Source: Rhodococcus sp. Z13
GTDB taxonomy: Bacteria; Actinomycetota; Actinomycetes; Mycobacteriales; Mycobacteriaceae
NCBI RefSeq assembly: GCF_025837095.1
Contig: NZ_CP107551.1
Coordinates: forward strand, 3,962,668-4,026,667
DNA: 64,000 bases
Reading direction: 5' to 3'
Below, in pieces: positions 26,644-34,676 of the stretch (positions are counted from its first letter, which is position 1; every line of letters begins with the position of its first letter). The notes beneath the pieces were generated by a model. The model did not search any database. It saw only the letters and a list, made by a program, of their open reading frames with translations, and had not been told where the DNA came from. The position numbers and the translations under genes were made by a program.

Positions 26644-27942
26644 CTATCCGGTTCGACGCATCCGGCCGCTCGTCGGTTCCCTCGGGTGTCCGAGCGCGGC
26701 GAGGTCGCGTTCGCACGCCGCGAGCCGGACCCGCCGCTCCCCTCGCTGCCGCGCGATCCGCGCGTCGAGGGCGGCGACGCGGTCCCGCACGCGGGTCGCG
26801 TGCCGGTCGCGCCCGGCGGCGTGATGCGCCTCCGCGGCGTGCACCCCGGTCCGCACCCAGGTGTCGAGTTCGGCCCGCGCGACCGCGAGCTCCTCGGTGA
26901 CCCACCGCCGCATCCGGTCTCGGTGGGCGATGCGACGGCGGACCCGCACCAGCGCCGCGGCCGCGGGCACCGCGCACACCACCGCGACCGGCAGGGCCGT
27001 CCAACCCGGCAGAGTCCTGAAGGGGGCGGTGAGCAGCCCTCCCAGGCCCGCACCGGCCGACGCCCCGAACACCACCGTGAGGACGTCCTCGAGGGAACGG
27101 ACCCCGGCGGGCGGCGGTGGGGTCCGGGTGAGCACGACCGGCGGGACCTCCGGCGCGACGCCGGTCAGGGCGGCGGTGAGGCGGGCACCCAGCTCGTCGA
27201 GCCCGGCGTCGACGACGGCGACGGCCGCGACGTCACCGTCCTTCTCGAGGGTGCCGAGCGCCGCGGTGGCCGTGGCCCGCAGGCCCGTCGCGGTCTCATG
27301 CAGCAGTTCGACCTGCAGTCGCCGCAGGTCGGGCGCCGGAGTGGCCCGGGCGGACGCGACCAGCCGGGCGCGTTCGTCCCGGAGGGCGGCCTCGTCGTCC
27401 TCCTGTGCGAGCCGCGCGATCTCCTCCTCGATCATCAGCCGGGTGCCGGCCACGACGGCCGCCCGGGCCCGGCGGGGATCGGTCGCCGCGCGGAGGGTGG
27501 CGGTGAGGACGTCGCGCAGTCCGGTGAGGGTCGACGCCTCGGGGTGATCCGGCCGTGCCGTGACGGGCAGCAGCACCGCGCCCTCCGACCACGGGGCGTG
27601 CCGGTGGAGGATCTCGAGGTCCGCGGCACGGATCGCGGGCCAGTCCGGCCGCTCGTCGACCCCGTGGAGAACACAGACGGTCGCGGTGGTCTCCGCCGCG
27701 GCCTCGCGGAGGAGCGCGAGTTCGGCGTGCCCCACGACCGCGTTCGCCTCGAACACCACGACGGCGACGGCCGCCGGGCCGTCGGACACGACGTCGAGAC
27801 CGAGCCGGCGCAGGTCGTCGGCGAGCCGCGCGGCACCCGAGCCGGGCAGGCCGGCGACGCACACCCGCCCCGTCGGAGGTTCGTGCAGACGTATCCAGCC
27901 GTGCGGGTTCCAGCGGCGCAGGACGCCGTCGGCGCGGCTCAC
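26644..27942 (-). CDS. Degenerate P-loop, dynamin/Era-like membrane-associated protein
   Basis: A 432-residue protein starting GTG at 27942, overlapping the upstream gene's TGA by four bases. The N-terminus has VCVAGLPGSGAARLADDL, which resembles a Walker A loop but lacks the GK(S/T). A nucleotide-fold-like region follows, then a helical stalk, two adjacent hydrophobic segments (LTVVFGASAGAGLGGLLTAPF and ALPVAVVCAVPAAAALV, about residues 280-335), and an Arg-rich coiled-coil tail. The architecture (G-like domain, helices, membrane hairpin, helices) recalls bacterial dynamin-like proteins, which often occur as tandem pairs. The assignment is inference. It may correspond to M. tuberculosis Rv0209/Rv0210, which occupy the same place. 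Confidence 0.6.
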   Translation of the reverse strand: MSRADGVLRRWNPHGWIRLHEPPTGRVCVAGLPGSGAARLADDLRRLGLDVVSDGPAAVAVVVFEANAVVGHAELALLREAAAETTATVCVLHGVDERPDWPAIRAADLEILHRHAPWSEGAVLLPVTARPDHPEASTLTGLRDVLTATLRAATDPRRARAAVVAGTRLMIEEEIARLAQEDDEAALRDERARLVASARATPAPDLRRLQVELLHETATGLRATATAALGTLEKDGDVAAVAVVDAGLDELGARLTAALTGVAPEVPPVVLTRTPPPPAGVRSLEDVLTVVFGASAGAGLGGLLTAPFRTLPGWTALPVAVVCAVPAAAALVRVRRRIAHRDRMRRWVTEELAVARAELDTWVRTGVHAAEAHHAAGRDRHATRVRDRVAALDARIARQRGERRVRLAACERDLAALGHPREPTSGRMRRTG

Positions 27943-28536
27943 CACACCGCCACCTCGTCGAGCACGTCCTCGACGCGGTCGCGCACCGTGGGCGCGACGG
28001 CAAGGCCCGCGGCGGTGCGGGCGAGCAGGAGCTCCCGTGAGTGCCGGGCTTCGGACAGGCAGGCGGCGAGGGCCTGGGCGAGAGCGTCGTCCGGTGGATA
28101 CGGCGCGTGGGGTGGCGGACCGGCGAGCGCGTGTTCCGGCGGGACGGCCAGGGCCGCGGCGACGGCGAGGCGGTCCGGTTCGCCGGCGCCCGGGACGACG
28201 ACGAGCAGCCGTTCCGGGGTCGCACCGTCCGCTGCCGTGCGGTCGGCGGGGGTGGGCGACGGGCCGGCGTGGCACGACGAGGACGAGCACGTCGGCGTCG
28301 AGCACCGGGTCCGGCCCGGACGGTGCGTCGAGGATCACCGCAGTGATCTCCACGTCGTCGGGCACGGCGCTGCGTACGGCCGCCTCGACGTTCTCGCGTC
28401 CCGTGCCCGCGCGACCGGCCACCTGCACCCGCAGCGGCTCCGTGTGCCGGGCCAGTGCCGCGCGCAGGGCGCGTCCTGCCTGCGTATCGAGCCGTTCCAC
28501 CTCGTCGGCGAGGTGATACCAACCGTCCCCCGTCAT
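27939..28536 (-). pseudogene. Frameshifted partner of the P-loop protein
   Basis: Starting at ATG 28536 (MTGDGWYHLADEVERLDTQAG), the frame encodes a degenerate P-loop (VQVAGRAGTGREN) and DADVLVLVVPR. It then shifts near 28250-28285. The coding sequence resumes one base over as SPTPADRTAADGATPERLLVVVPG and continues to DEVAVW-stop at 27939, whose TGA overlaps the next GTG start (GTGA). The total length is 3n+1, so removing one base, for example a C/G in the short runs there, restores a 198-residue protein. The perfect downstream coupling argues the intact form is ancestral. It could be a real mutation or a sequencing error. Confidence 0.75.
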
Positions 28537-28672
28537 GATCCCCCCGATCGTCGCGCGAATTGTGGCAGACCGGGCCCGTGACAGCAGGGAAAGAGGAGGT
28601 TTCCCTGAGAAACACCTGTGGTCACATGCGTCACTTCCGCCACGCACTCTCGGGATACGCGACAATGGACGG

Positions 28673-29419
28673 GTGAACGAAGCCGATCAGCACACCACCG
28701 AGACGCTCGACGAGCGCCCGACCCGCGGGAACCGCCTGTACCCCAGGGTGACGAGTTTCCGGTCCCGCCGTGGATCGCTGACCGAACCCCAGCAGCAGAG
28801 CTGGGACCGCAGATGGGCCGAGCTCGGCAAGGAGGTGGGCGACGACCTGCTCGACGTCGAGGCGTGGTTCGGCCGCTCGGCTCCCCTCGTCCTCGAGATC
28901 GGCTCCGGTACCGGCACCGCCGCGGTCGCCATGGCCCAGGCCGAACCCCACGTGAACCTCATCGCCGTGGAGGTCTACAAGCCGGGTATCGCCCAGACCC
29001 TGCAGCGGATCGAACGCACCTACGACACCGACGCGCCGGTGCACAACCTGCGGATCCTGCGCGGCGACGCCGTCGAGGTGCTCGAGAAGATGCTCACCCC
29101 CGCGTCGCTGACGGGTGTGCGCGTGTTCTTCCCGGACCCGTGGCCCAAGGCCCGCCACCACAAGCGCCGGCTCCTGCAGGCCCCGACGTTCGCGCTGATC
29201 GCCGACCGCCTGAAGACCGGTGGCGTGCTCCACGTGGCCACCGACCATGCCGAGTACGCCGAGGCCATCGCCGAGACCGGGGACGCCGAACCCCGTCTCG
29301 CGCGCCTCACCGGTCCCGCCCCGATCTCCCTCGAGCGGCCCGTCACCAAGTTCGAGGACAAGGCGCACAAGGTGGGGAGCGCGATCAACGAGTTCGTCTG
29401 GGGGAAGATCGGAGCATGA
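28673..29419 (+). CDS. trmB: tRNA (guanine-N7-)-methyltransferase
   Basis: A 248-residue TrmB. VLEIGSGTGTAAVAMA is the SAM motif, IAVEVYKPGIAQTL the acidic loop, VFFPDPWPKARHHKRRLLQ the diagnostic TrmB motif, and VATDHAEYAEAI follows. It methylates G46 of tRNAs. The start is GTG at 28673; no better upstream start keeps the frame. The stop overlaps the next ATG (ATGA). Followed by the NYN gene and mmpL3, the order matches M. tuberculosis Rv0208c-Rv0206c (from memory). Confidence 0.94.
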   Translation: MNEADQHTTETLDERPTRGNRLYPRVTSFRSRRGSLTEPQQQSWDRRWAELGKEVGDDLLDVEAWFGRSAPLVLEIGSGTGTAAVAMAQAEPHVNLIAVEVYKPGIAQTLQRIERTYDTDAPVHNLRILRGDAVEVLEKMLTPASLTGVRVFFPDPWPKARHHKRRLLQAPTFALIADRLKTGGVLHVATDHAEYAEAIAETGDAEPRLARLTGPAPISLERPVTKFEDKAHKVGSAINEFVWGKIGA

Positions 29420-30108
29420 GTGTCCACGAAGAGCTCTCCGGCGTGACCGATTCCTCCGCGATCGACGGCGTCGAGCCGACCCGCAAGGTCCTGCTCGTAT
29501 GGGACGCGCCGAACCTCGACATGGGCCTCGGTGCGATCCTCGGCGGCCGCCCCACGGCGGCCTACCGTCCCCGTTTCGACGCCCTCGGCCGCTGGCTCCT
29601 CGGCCGCACCGCCGAGCTGTCGCGCCGGTACTCGGCGACACTCGAGCCCGAGGCGACGGTGTTCACCAACATCGCGCCGGGCAGCGCGGACGTCGTCCGT
29701 CCTTGGGTCGAGGCACTACGCAACGTCGGTTTCGCGGTGTTCGCCAAGCCCAAGATCGACGAGGACAGCGACGTCGACTCCGACATGCTGCAGCACATCG
29801 AGCTGAGGCACCGGGAAGGCCTCGCCGGGGTGATGGTCGCTTCGGCCGACGGCCAGGCGTTCCGTGAACCGCTCGAGCAGCTCGCCCGCGAGGGCGTCGT
29901 CACGCAGGTCCTCGGCTTCCGGGAGCACGCGAGCTGGGCGGTGACCTCCGAGATCCTCGACTTCGTCGATCTCGAGGACATCCCCGGGGTGTTCCGCGAA
30001 CCGCTGCCCCGTGTCAGCCTGGAATCTCTGCCCGACGAAGGTGCCTGGCTGCAGCCGTTCCGACCGCTTTCCGCTCTCCTCGTGGGGCGCAAGAGCGTCG
30101 CCGAATAG
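29416..30108 (+). CDS. NYN/PIN-like domain protein
   Basis: A 230-residue protein. LLVWDAPNLDMGLG opens an NYN (PIN-like) nuclease fold; further conserved acids appear in KIDEDSDVDSDMLQHIE and VMVASADGQAFREPLEQLA. This supports a metal-dependent RNase fold, with activity unproven. Its ATG overlaps the trmB stop, and mmpL3 starts ten bases after its stop, so the three are one transcriptional unit. The conserved link between a tRNA methylase, an NYN protein and MmpL3 is seen across Mycobacteriales. Confidence 0.85.
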   Translation: MSVHEELSGVTDSSAIDGVEPTRKVLLVWDAPNLDMGLGAILGGRPTAAYRPRFDALGRWLLGRTAELSRRYSATLEPEATVFTNIAPGSADVVRPWVEALRNVGFAVFAKPKIDEDSDVDSDMLQHIELRHREGLAGVMVASADGQAFREPLEQLAREGVVTQVLGFREHASWAVTSEILDFVDLEDIPGVFREPLPRVSLESLPDEGAWLQPFRPLSALLVGRKSVAE

Positions 30109-30118
30109 GAGAATCCAC

Positions 30119-33100
30119 GTGTTCGACCGTTGGGGAGAGCTCGTCCACCGTGCGCGCTTCACCGTCATCGCGGTGATGGTCGCGGCGATGCTCGGGCTCG
30201 CCGGGTACGGCCTGAGCCTGAACGACCATCTCAGCCAGAGCGGCTGGGACGATCCCGGCTCGCAGTCGGTCGCCGCCTCCAAGCTCGCCGACGGCACCTT
30301 CGGCCGCGACACCAACGGTGACGTGCTGGTGCTCTACACCGCGCCCGAGGGCAGCACCGTCGACGACCCGGAGTTCGCCGCCACGGTCACCGACAATCTC
30401 GAGTCGGTGATGGAGCAGTATCCGGATCAGATCCTCCGGGTCAACGGCGCCTACTGGCCCGTGAAGGGCGCGCCCTCGCTGCCCTCCCTGGCCGACGAGT
30501 CGCGGCAGCACGCCGTCGCGTCGATCGCCATCGCCGGCGAGAACGACACCGAGCTGACCGGCAACTTCCGCGAGGTCAAGGACGCCTTCTACATCGACGG
30601 TGTCGACGTGCAGCTCGCCGGTCTGCAGCCGATCTCCGGCGCCCTCAACGACACGATGGCCAACGACATCCGGCGCATGGAGATCCTCGCGATCCCCGCC
30701 GTCGGTGTGCTTCTGTTCTTCGTCTTCGGTGGTGTGGTCGCGGCGTCGCTGCCGCTGATCACCGGCGGCCTGACGATCGTCGCGGCGAACGGCATCGTGC
30801 GGCTGATCACCAACTTCACCGACGTCAACTCGTTCGTCGCGCCCGTCGTCTCGCTGATCGGCCTGGGCCTGGCGATCGACTACGGCCTGTTCATGGTGTC
30901 GCGTTTCCGCGAGGAACTCGCGGAGGGCTACGACACCCCGGCCGCGGTGCGGCGGACGGTGACCACCGCCGGTCGCACCGTGGTGTTCTCGGCGACCATG
31001 GTCATCACGAGCCTCGGTGGTCTCGTGCTGTTCCCGCAGGGCTTCCTCAAGTCCGTCGCCTACGGCGCGATCTCGGCGGTCTCCCTCGCCGCGCTACTGT
31101 CGATCACGATCCTGCCCGCGATCCTGAGCCTGCTCGGCCGGCGCATCGACATGTTCGGCATGAAGCGTTTCGGGCAGATCCAGTCGAACGAGCAGGTCGA
31201 GAACAGCTTCCTGGGCCGGCTGTGCCGCTGGGTGATGCTCAATCCGCTCAAGGTGACCATCCCCACCGTCATCGGCCTGCTGCTGCTCATCACCCCGCTG
31301 ACGGGCATCAAGTTCGGTGGCATCAACGAGACCTACCTGCCGCCGGATCACCCGACCCGCATCGCACAGGAGACCTTCGACGAGCTGTTCCCCGGCCAGC
31401 GCGCCGAGCCGGTCAAGCTCGTGGTGAGCGGCGCCGAGGGCGGTGATCTCAACAAGATCATCACCACCGCCAGCGAGGCCCCCGGGCTGGTCGAGAAGTT
31501 CCAGATCACCGGCCCCGCGAAGGACGGCGTCCGCGTTCTCAAGGCCGGTCTGGTCGACCGCAACGAGGCCTCCGACACCATCGAGTACCTGCACTCGGCC
31601 GAATGGCCCGAGGGCGTCGAGGTGCTGGTCGGCGGTACCCCGGCGATCGAGCAGGACTCGATCGCGGCGCTGCTCGAGACCCTGCCGCTCATGGTGACGG
31701 TGGTCGTGCTGCTGACGACCCTGCTCATGTTCCTGGCGTTCGGTTCGCTGGTGCTGCCGATCAAGGCGGTGCTGATGAGCGCCCTGGGTCTGGGGTCGAC
31801 GCTGGGCATCCTCACCTGGATCTTCATCGACGGCCACGGGGCCGGTCTGCTCAACTTCACGCCCGGCCCGATCATGTCGCCGGTGCTGGTGCTGATCATC
31901 GCGATCATCTACGGTCTGTCCACCGACTACGAGGTGTTCCTGCTCTCCCGCATGGTCGAGGCCCGCGCTCTCGGGGCGAGCACCACCGAGTCGATCCGCA
32001 TGGGCACCGCCCACACCGGCCGGATCATCACCGCGGCCGCGCTGATCCTCATCGTCGTCACCGGCGCGTTCGGTTTCTCCGAACTGGTGATGATGAAGTA
32101 CATCGCGTTCGGCATGATCGCCGCGCTGATCATCGATGCGACGGTCATCCGCATGTTCCTCGTCCCCGCGGTGATGAAGCTGCTGGGCGACGACTGCTGG
32201 TGGGCACCGGCGTGGATGAAGCGGATCCAGGAGAAGATCGGCCTGGGCGAACCCATCCTCGCCGACGAGCTGATGCCCGAGGACGTCCCCGAACTCATCA
32301 CCGTCGGCATGTTCGGGCCCGCCACGGTCGCCGCGACCGGTGCGCACCGCCTGCCCACGGCGGCCGTCGGAACCGCGGATCCGATGACGCAGCCGCTGCC
32401 GAAGATCGCGCCGCCGCGGCCGGCCGCCGAGCAGCGCAAGCTGCGTGACCTGACGCCGCCGCAGCGCCGGCAGATGCCGGGCCGTCCCGGGGTGCGTCCG
32501 GCCGCGCCGGGTGCGGGCCGTCCTACCGCGCCGGCCTCCGCGCGTCCGCAGGCGCCCGCACCGCAGGCACCGTCCCGCCCGGTCCAGCGGCCGCGACCGG
32601 ACCTGCCGCCGCGTCGCGACGACGAGGCCCGTCCGCCGCTTCCGCAGCGGTCGGCGGCGCCGGAACCGCAGCGTCCGGAACCCCAGCGCCCGGAGCCTCA
32701 GCGTCCCGCACCGGAGCCCCCGCGTCCGGTACCGGAGACGCCACGTCCCGCAGCGGAGTCGCAGCCGCCCCTCCCCCGCCGTCAGCGGGGCGCGGTGCCG
32801 CCACCACTCCCGCAGAACTTCGTGCGCCCCACCGTGCCGGGTGCCGGCGAGGCGGCGACGCCGCGCGAGCCGGCAGCGCCGCGTCGCAGCCGGGATCCGC
32901 AGGCGATCGAGAACTGGTTGTCGCAGCTCCGCCGCACCTCCCCGAACGGGGAACCGCAGCCGGAGCCGCGCACGGCACCGCGACCGGCCGCCGGTCCGGC
33001 CCGTCCGCCGGTGGTGGAGAATTCGTCGCGCACCCCGGCACCGGAGAACCCCTCACTCCCGACCCGCCGGCGCGAGCCCGCACGGCCGGACGAGCCCGAG

Positions 33101-33217
33101 GAGACCCGGTCCGCACCCGAGGCGCAGGATCCGGAATCGCGGCACGGCCGGCACGGCGCCGAGAACGGCCGGTCCATCAGCGTCAGCGAGCTGATCGCGC
33201 GCCAGCGTCGCGACTGA
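30119..33217 (+). CDS. mmpL3: MmpL3-like trehalose monomycolate exporter (RND family)
   Basis: A 1032-residue RND transporter starting GTG with AGGAG nine bases upstream. It has the standard twofold repeat: TM1 near residue 15-35, a periplasmic domain, TM2-6, a second periplasmic domain, then TM7-12. The proton-relay Asp-Tyr pairs are in AIDYGLFMVSRFREE (about residue 253) and STDYEVFLLSRM (about 603), equivalent to the essential pairs of MmpL3. It flips or exports trehalose monomycolate for the outer membrane. The cytoplasmic tail after about residue 700 is some 330 residues, rich in Pro/Arg with PEPQRP repeats, longer than the M. tuberculosis tail (944 residues in total, from memory). Confidence 0.94.
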   Translation: MFDRWGELVHRARFTVIAVMVAAMLGLAGYGLSLNDHLSQSGWDDPGSQSVAASKLADGTFGRDTNGDVLVLYTAPEGSTVDDPEFAATVTDNLESVMEQYPDQILRVNGAYWPVKGAPSLPSLADESRQHAVASIAIAGENDTELTGNFREVKDAFYIDGVDVQLAGLQPISGALNDTMANDIRRMEILAIPAVGVLLFFVFGGVVAASLPLITGGLTIVAANGIVRLITNFTDVNSFVAPVVSLIGLGLAIDYGLFMVSRFREELAEGYDTPAAVRRTVTTAGRTVVFSATMVITSLGGLVLFPQGFLKSVAYGAISAVSLAALLSITILPAILSLLGRRIDMFGMKRFGQIQSNEQVENSFLGRLCRWVMLNPLKVTIPTVIGLLLLITPLTGIKFGGINETYLPPDHPTRIAQETFDELFPGQRAEPVKLVVSGAEGGDLNKIITTASEAPGLVEKFQITGPAKDGVRVLKAGLVDRNEASDTIEYLHSAEWPEGVEVLVGGTPAIEQDSIAALLETLPLMVTVVVLLTTLLMFLAFGSLVLPIKAVLMSALGLGSTLGILTWIFIDGHGAGLLNFTPGPIMSPVLVLIIAIIYGLSTDYEVFLLSRMVEARALGASTTESIRMGTAHTGRIITAAALILIVVTGAFGFSELVMMKYIAFGMIAALIIDATVIRMFLVPAVMKLLGDDCWWAPAWMKRIQEKIGLGEPILADELMPEDVPELITVGMFGPATVAATGAHRLPTAAVGTADPMTQPLPKIAPPRPAAEQRKLRDLTPPQRRQMPGRPGVRPAAPGAGRPTAPASARPQAPAPQAPSRPVQRPRPDLPPRRDDEARPPLPQRSAAPEPQRPEPQRPEPQRPAPEPPRPVPETPRPAAESQPPLPRRQRGAVPPPLPQNFVRPTVPGAGEAATPREPAAPRRSRDPQAIENWLSQLRRTSPNGEPQPEPRTAPRPAAGPARPPVVENSSRTPAPENPSLPTRRREPARPDEPEETRSAPEAQDPESRHGRHGAENGRSISVSELIARQRRD

Positions 33218-33245
33218 CCTGACGCGACCGAACAGGCGAAGCAGC

Positions 33246-33279
33246 ACTCGAGGCGGCCCGGAACCGGGCCGCCTCGAGT
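33246..33279. terminator. Perfect 15-bp bidirectional terminator
   Basis: ACTCGAGGCGGCCCG (33246-33260) is the exact reverse complement of 33265-33279 around a GAAC loop. It lies between the convergent mmpL3 and LiaF-like genes. Confidence 0.9.
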
Positions 33280-33294
33280 CGTGTCGGGGACGGC

Positions 33295-33936
33295 TCAGCT
33301 GCCGTTGAAGAATTTCCGCAGCCGGGTCGACAGCGGGTGCGTGACGGTCAGGTTCCCGAACCGGACCTTGCCGATCACCACCAGATGCAGCGGACCGTAG
33401 GGGGCGCCGCTGCGCACCTTCGACGACACGCTCGAGGCGACGTTCTCGACCGCGTTCACGTCCGCGGTGGCCTCGGCGGGCAGCACGATGTTGATCGAGC
33501 TGAGGTAGTCGCTCACGTCGATCCGCACGACCTGCGTCTCCATCACCGCCTCGGTGAAGTCGAGGGTGACCGACGAGGCGAGGGTGTCGAGCGTGAGGAC
33601 GGGCGGCACGTGCCAGCGGCCCTTGCGCTCGAGGGACGACAGCCGGCCCTTGAGCACCAGGGGCGTGCCCGGCGCGGTGTTCGGATAGGCCGCCGCCGGA
33701 TGGACCGGCTGCGGGAGACCGGGGGCGCTCTCCACCTGGTATTCGGGACGGATGCGGATACCCGGGAGGTCGACGAGCACCTGGTTCAGATCGGCGCGGG
33801 TCTTCGCGGCGAGGACGGTGTCCATCCGCTCGGTGAACTCGCCGAGCGAGAGCATGCCCTGCCCGACGGCCCGCTGGAGGAGCTCTCCGACGTGTTCGCG
33901 TTCGGCGTCCGACACCCGCAGGTCCCTCGGTTCCAT
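33295..33936 (-). CDS. DUF1707 protein with LiaF-like C-terminal domain
   Basis: A 213-residue cytoplasmic or membrane-peripheral protein. Residues 1-55 (MEPRDLRVSDAEREHVGELLQRAVGQGMLSLGEFTERMD) are the DUF1707 SHOCT-like module. The C-terminal part (SSVTLDFTEAVMETQVVRIDVSDYLSSINIVLP) is the beta-helical DUF2154/LiaF-type domain. It lies 41 bases after the response regulator and ends at the mmpL3 terminator, so it is the third gene of the kinase-regulator operon. LiaF proteins restrain their kinase until envelope damage occurs. The functional parallel is inference, since the TM helices of classic LiaF are absent here. Confidence 0.75.
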   Translation of the reverse strand: MEPRDLRVSDAEREHVGELLQRAVGQGMLSLGEFTERMDTVLAAKTRADLNQVLVDLPGIRIRPEYQVESAPGLPQPVHPAAAYPNTAPGTPLVLKGRLSSLERKGRWHVPPVLTLDTLASSVTLDFTEAVMETQVVRIDVSDYLSSINIVLPAEATADVNAVENVASSVSSKVRSGAPYGPLHLVVIGKVRFGNLTVTHPLSTRLRKFFNGS

Positions 33937-33977
33937 GACCCCACCATATCGACGCACGGCGGGACCGCCCGGACTGC

Positions 33978-34676
33978 TCACTCGAGGCCCTGCTCGAGGA
34001 CGTAACGGGTCAGTTCGACGCGGTTGGCGAGCTGCAGTTTGCGCAGGGTCGCCTGCACGTGGTTCTCCACGGTGCGGTGGCTGAGTGTCAGGCGCGCGGC
34101 GATCTGCTTCGCGGACAGCCCCTTGGCGACCAGGCGCAGCACCTCGGTCTCGCGTTCGGTGAGGGTCGGCACCGGGCGGCGCCGGTCGTTCGTCCCGGAC
34201 GTCGTGCCGGACATGCGGCGGTACTCACCGAGCACGAGCCCGGCCAGGCCCGGGGTGAACACCGCCTGCCCGCGCGCGGTGGCGAGGACGGCGTCGACGA
34301 GTTCGCGGGCCGACGCGCTCTTGACCAGATAGCCGGACGCCCCGGCCTTGACCGCGCCGAGCACGTCGTCGCGTTCGGAGGAGGCGGACAGCACGAGCAC
34401 CCGGCTGTCCGGGGAGGCGTCCAGCACGGCGCGGGTCGCCTCGGTGCCGGTGCCGTCGGGCATCGCCATGTCCATCAGCACGACGGCGGGCTTCACGACC
34501 GCTGCGCGCCGGGCCGCGGCGGCGACACCGTCGGCTTCGGCGACCACCTGGAAGCCGGCCTCCTCGAGGTCGCGGCAGACCGCGTTGCGCCAGATCGGAT
34601 GGTCGTCGACGACCATGACCGTGACGGGTTCACGCGTGACGTCGTCGGCGTCCGTCGCTTCGCTGGTCCCGGTCAC
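33978..34676 (-). CDS. NarL/LuxR-family response regulator
   Basis: A 232-residue regulator. The receiver domain (about residues 18-135) has MVVDDHPIWRNAV with the acidic pair, LMDMAMPDGTG with the phospho-acceptor Asp, and a conserved Lys in GYLVKSASARE. The C-terminal LuxR helix-turn-helix is LTERETEVLRLVAKGLSAKQIAARLTLSHRTVENHV. Its start lies 47 bases inside the histidine kinase gene, so they are coupled. It is the output of the adjacent MacS/LiaS-like kinase; targets are unknown. Confidence 0.92.
   Translation of the reverse strand: MTGTSEATDADDVTREPVTVMVVDDHPIWRNAVCRDLEEAGFQVVAEADGVAAAARRAAVVKPAVVLMDMAMPDGTGTEATRAVLDASPDSRVLVLSASSERDDVLGAVKAGASGYLVKSASARELVDAVLATARGQAVFTPGLAGLVLGEYRRMSGTTSGTNDRRRPVPTLTERETEVLRLVAKGLSAKQIAARLTLSHRTVENHVQATLRKLQLANRVELTRYVLEQGLE

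Noticed and set aside
27939-28536. Programmed ribosomal frameshift in the P-loop gene
   Set aside because: There is no canonical slippery heptamer with a downstream structure, and a simple one-base correction fully restores the gene.
28618-30108. A single 496-residue fusion spanning trmB and the NYN gene
   Set aside because: The first half is a shifted reading of trmB; the true NYN start is ATG 29416, overlapping the trmB stop.
31094-32347. Long minus-strand frame antisense to mmpL3
   Set aside because: Low-complexity His/Asp/Gln-rich translation with no motif; mmpL3 on the plus strand is unambiguous.
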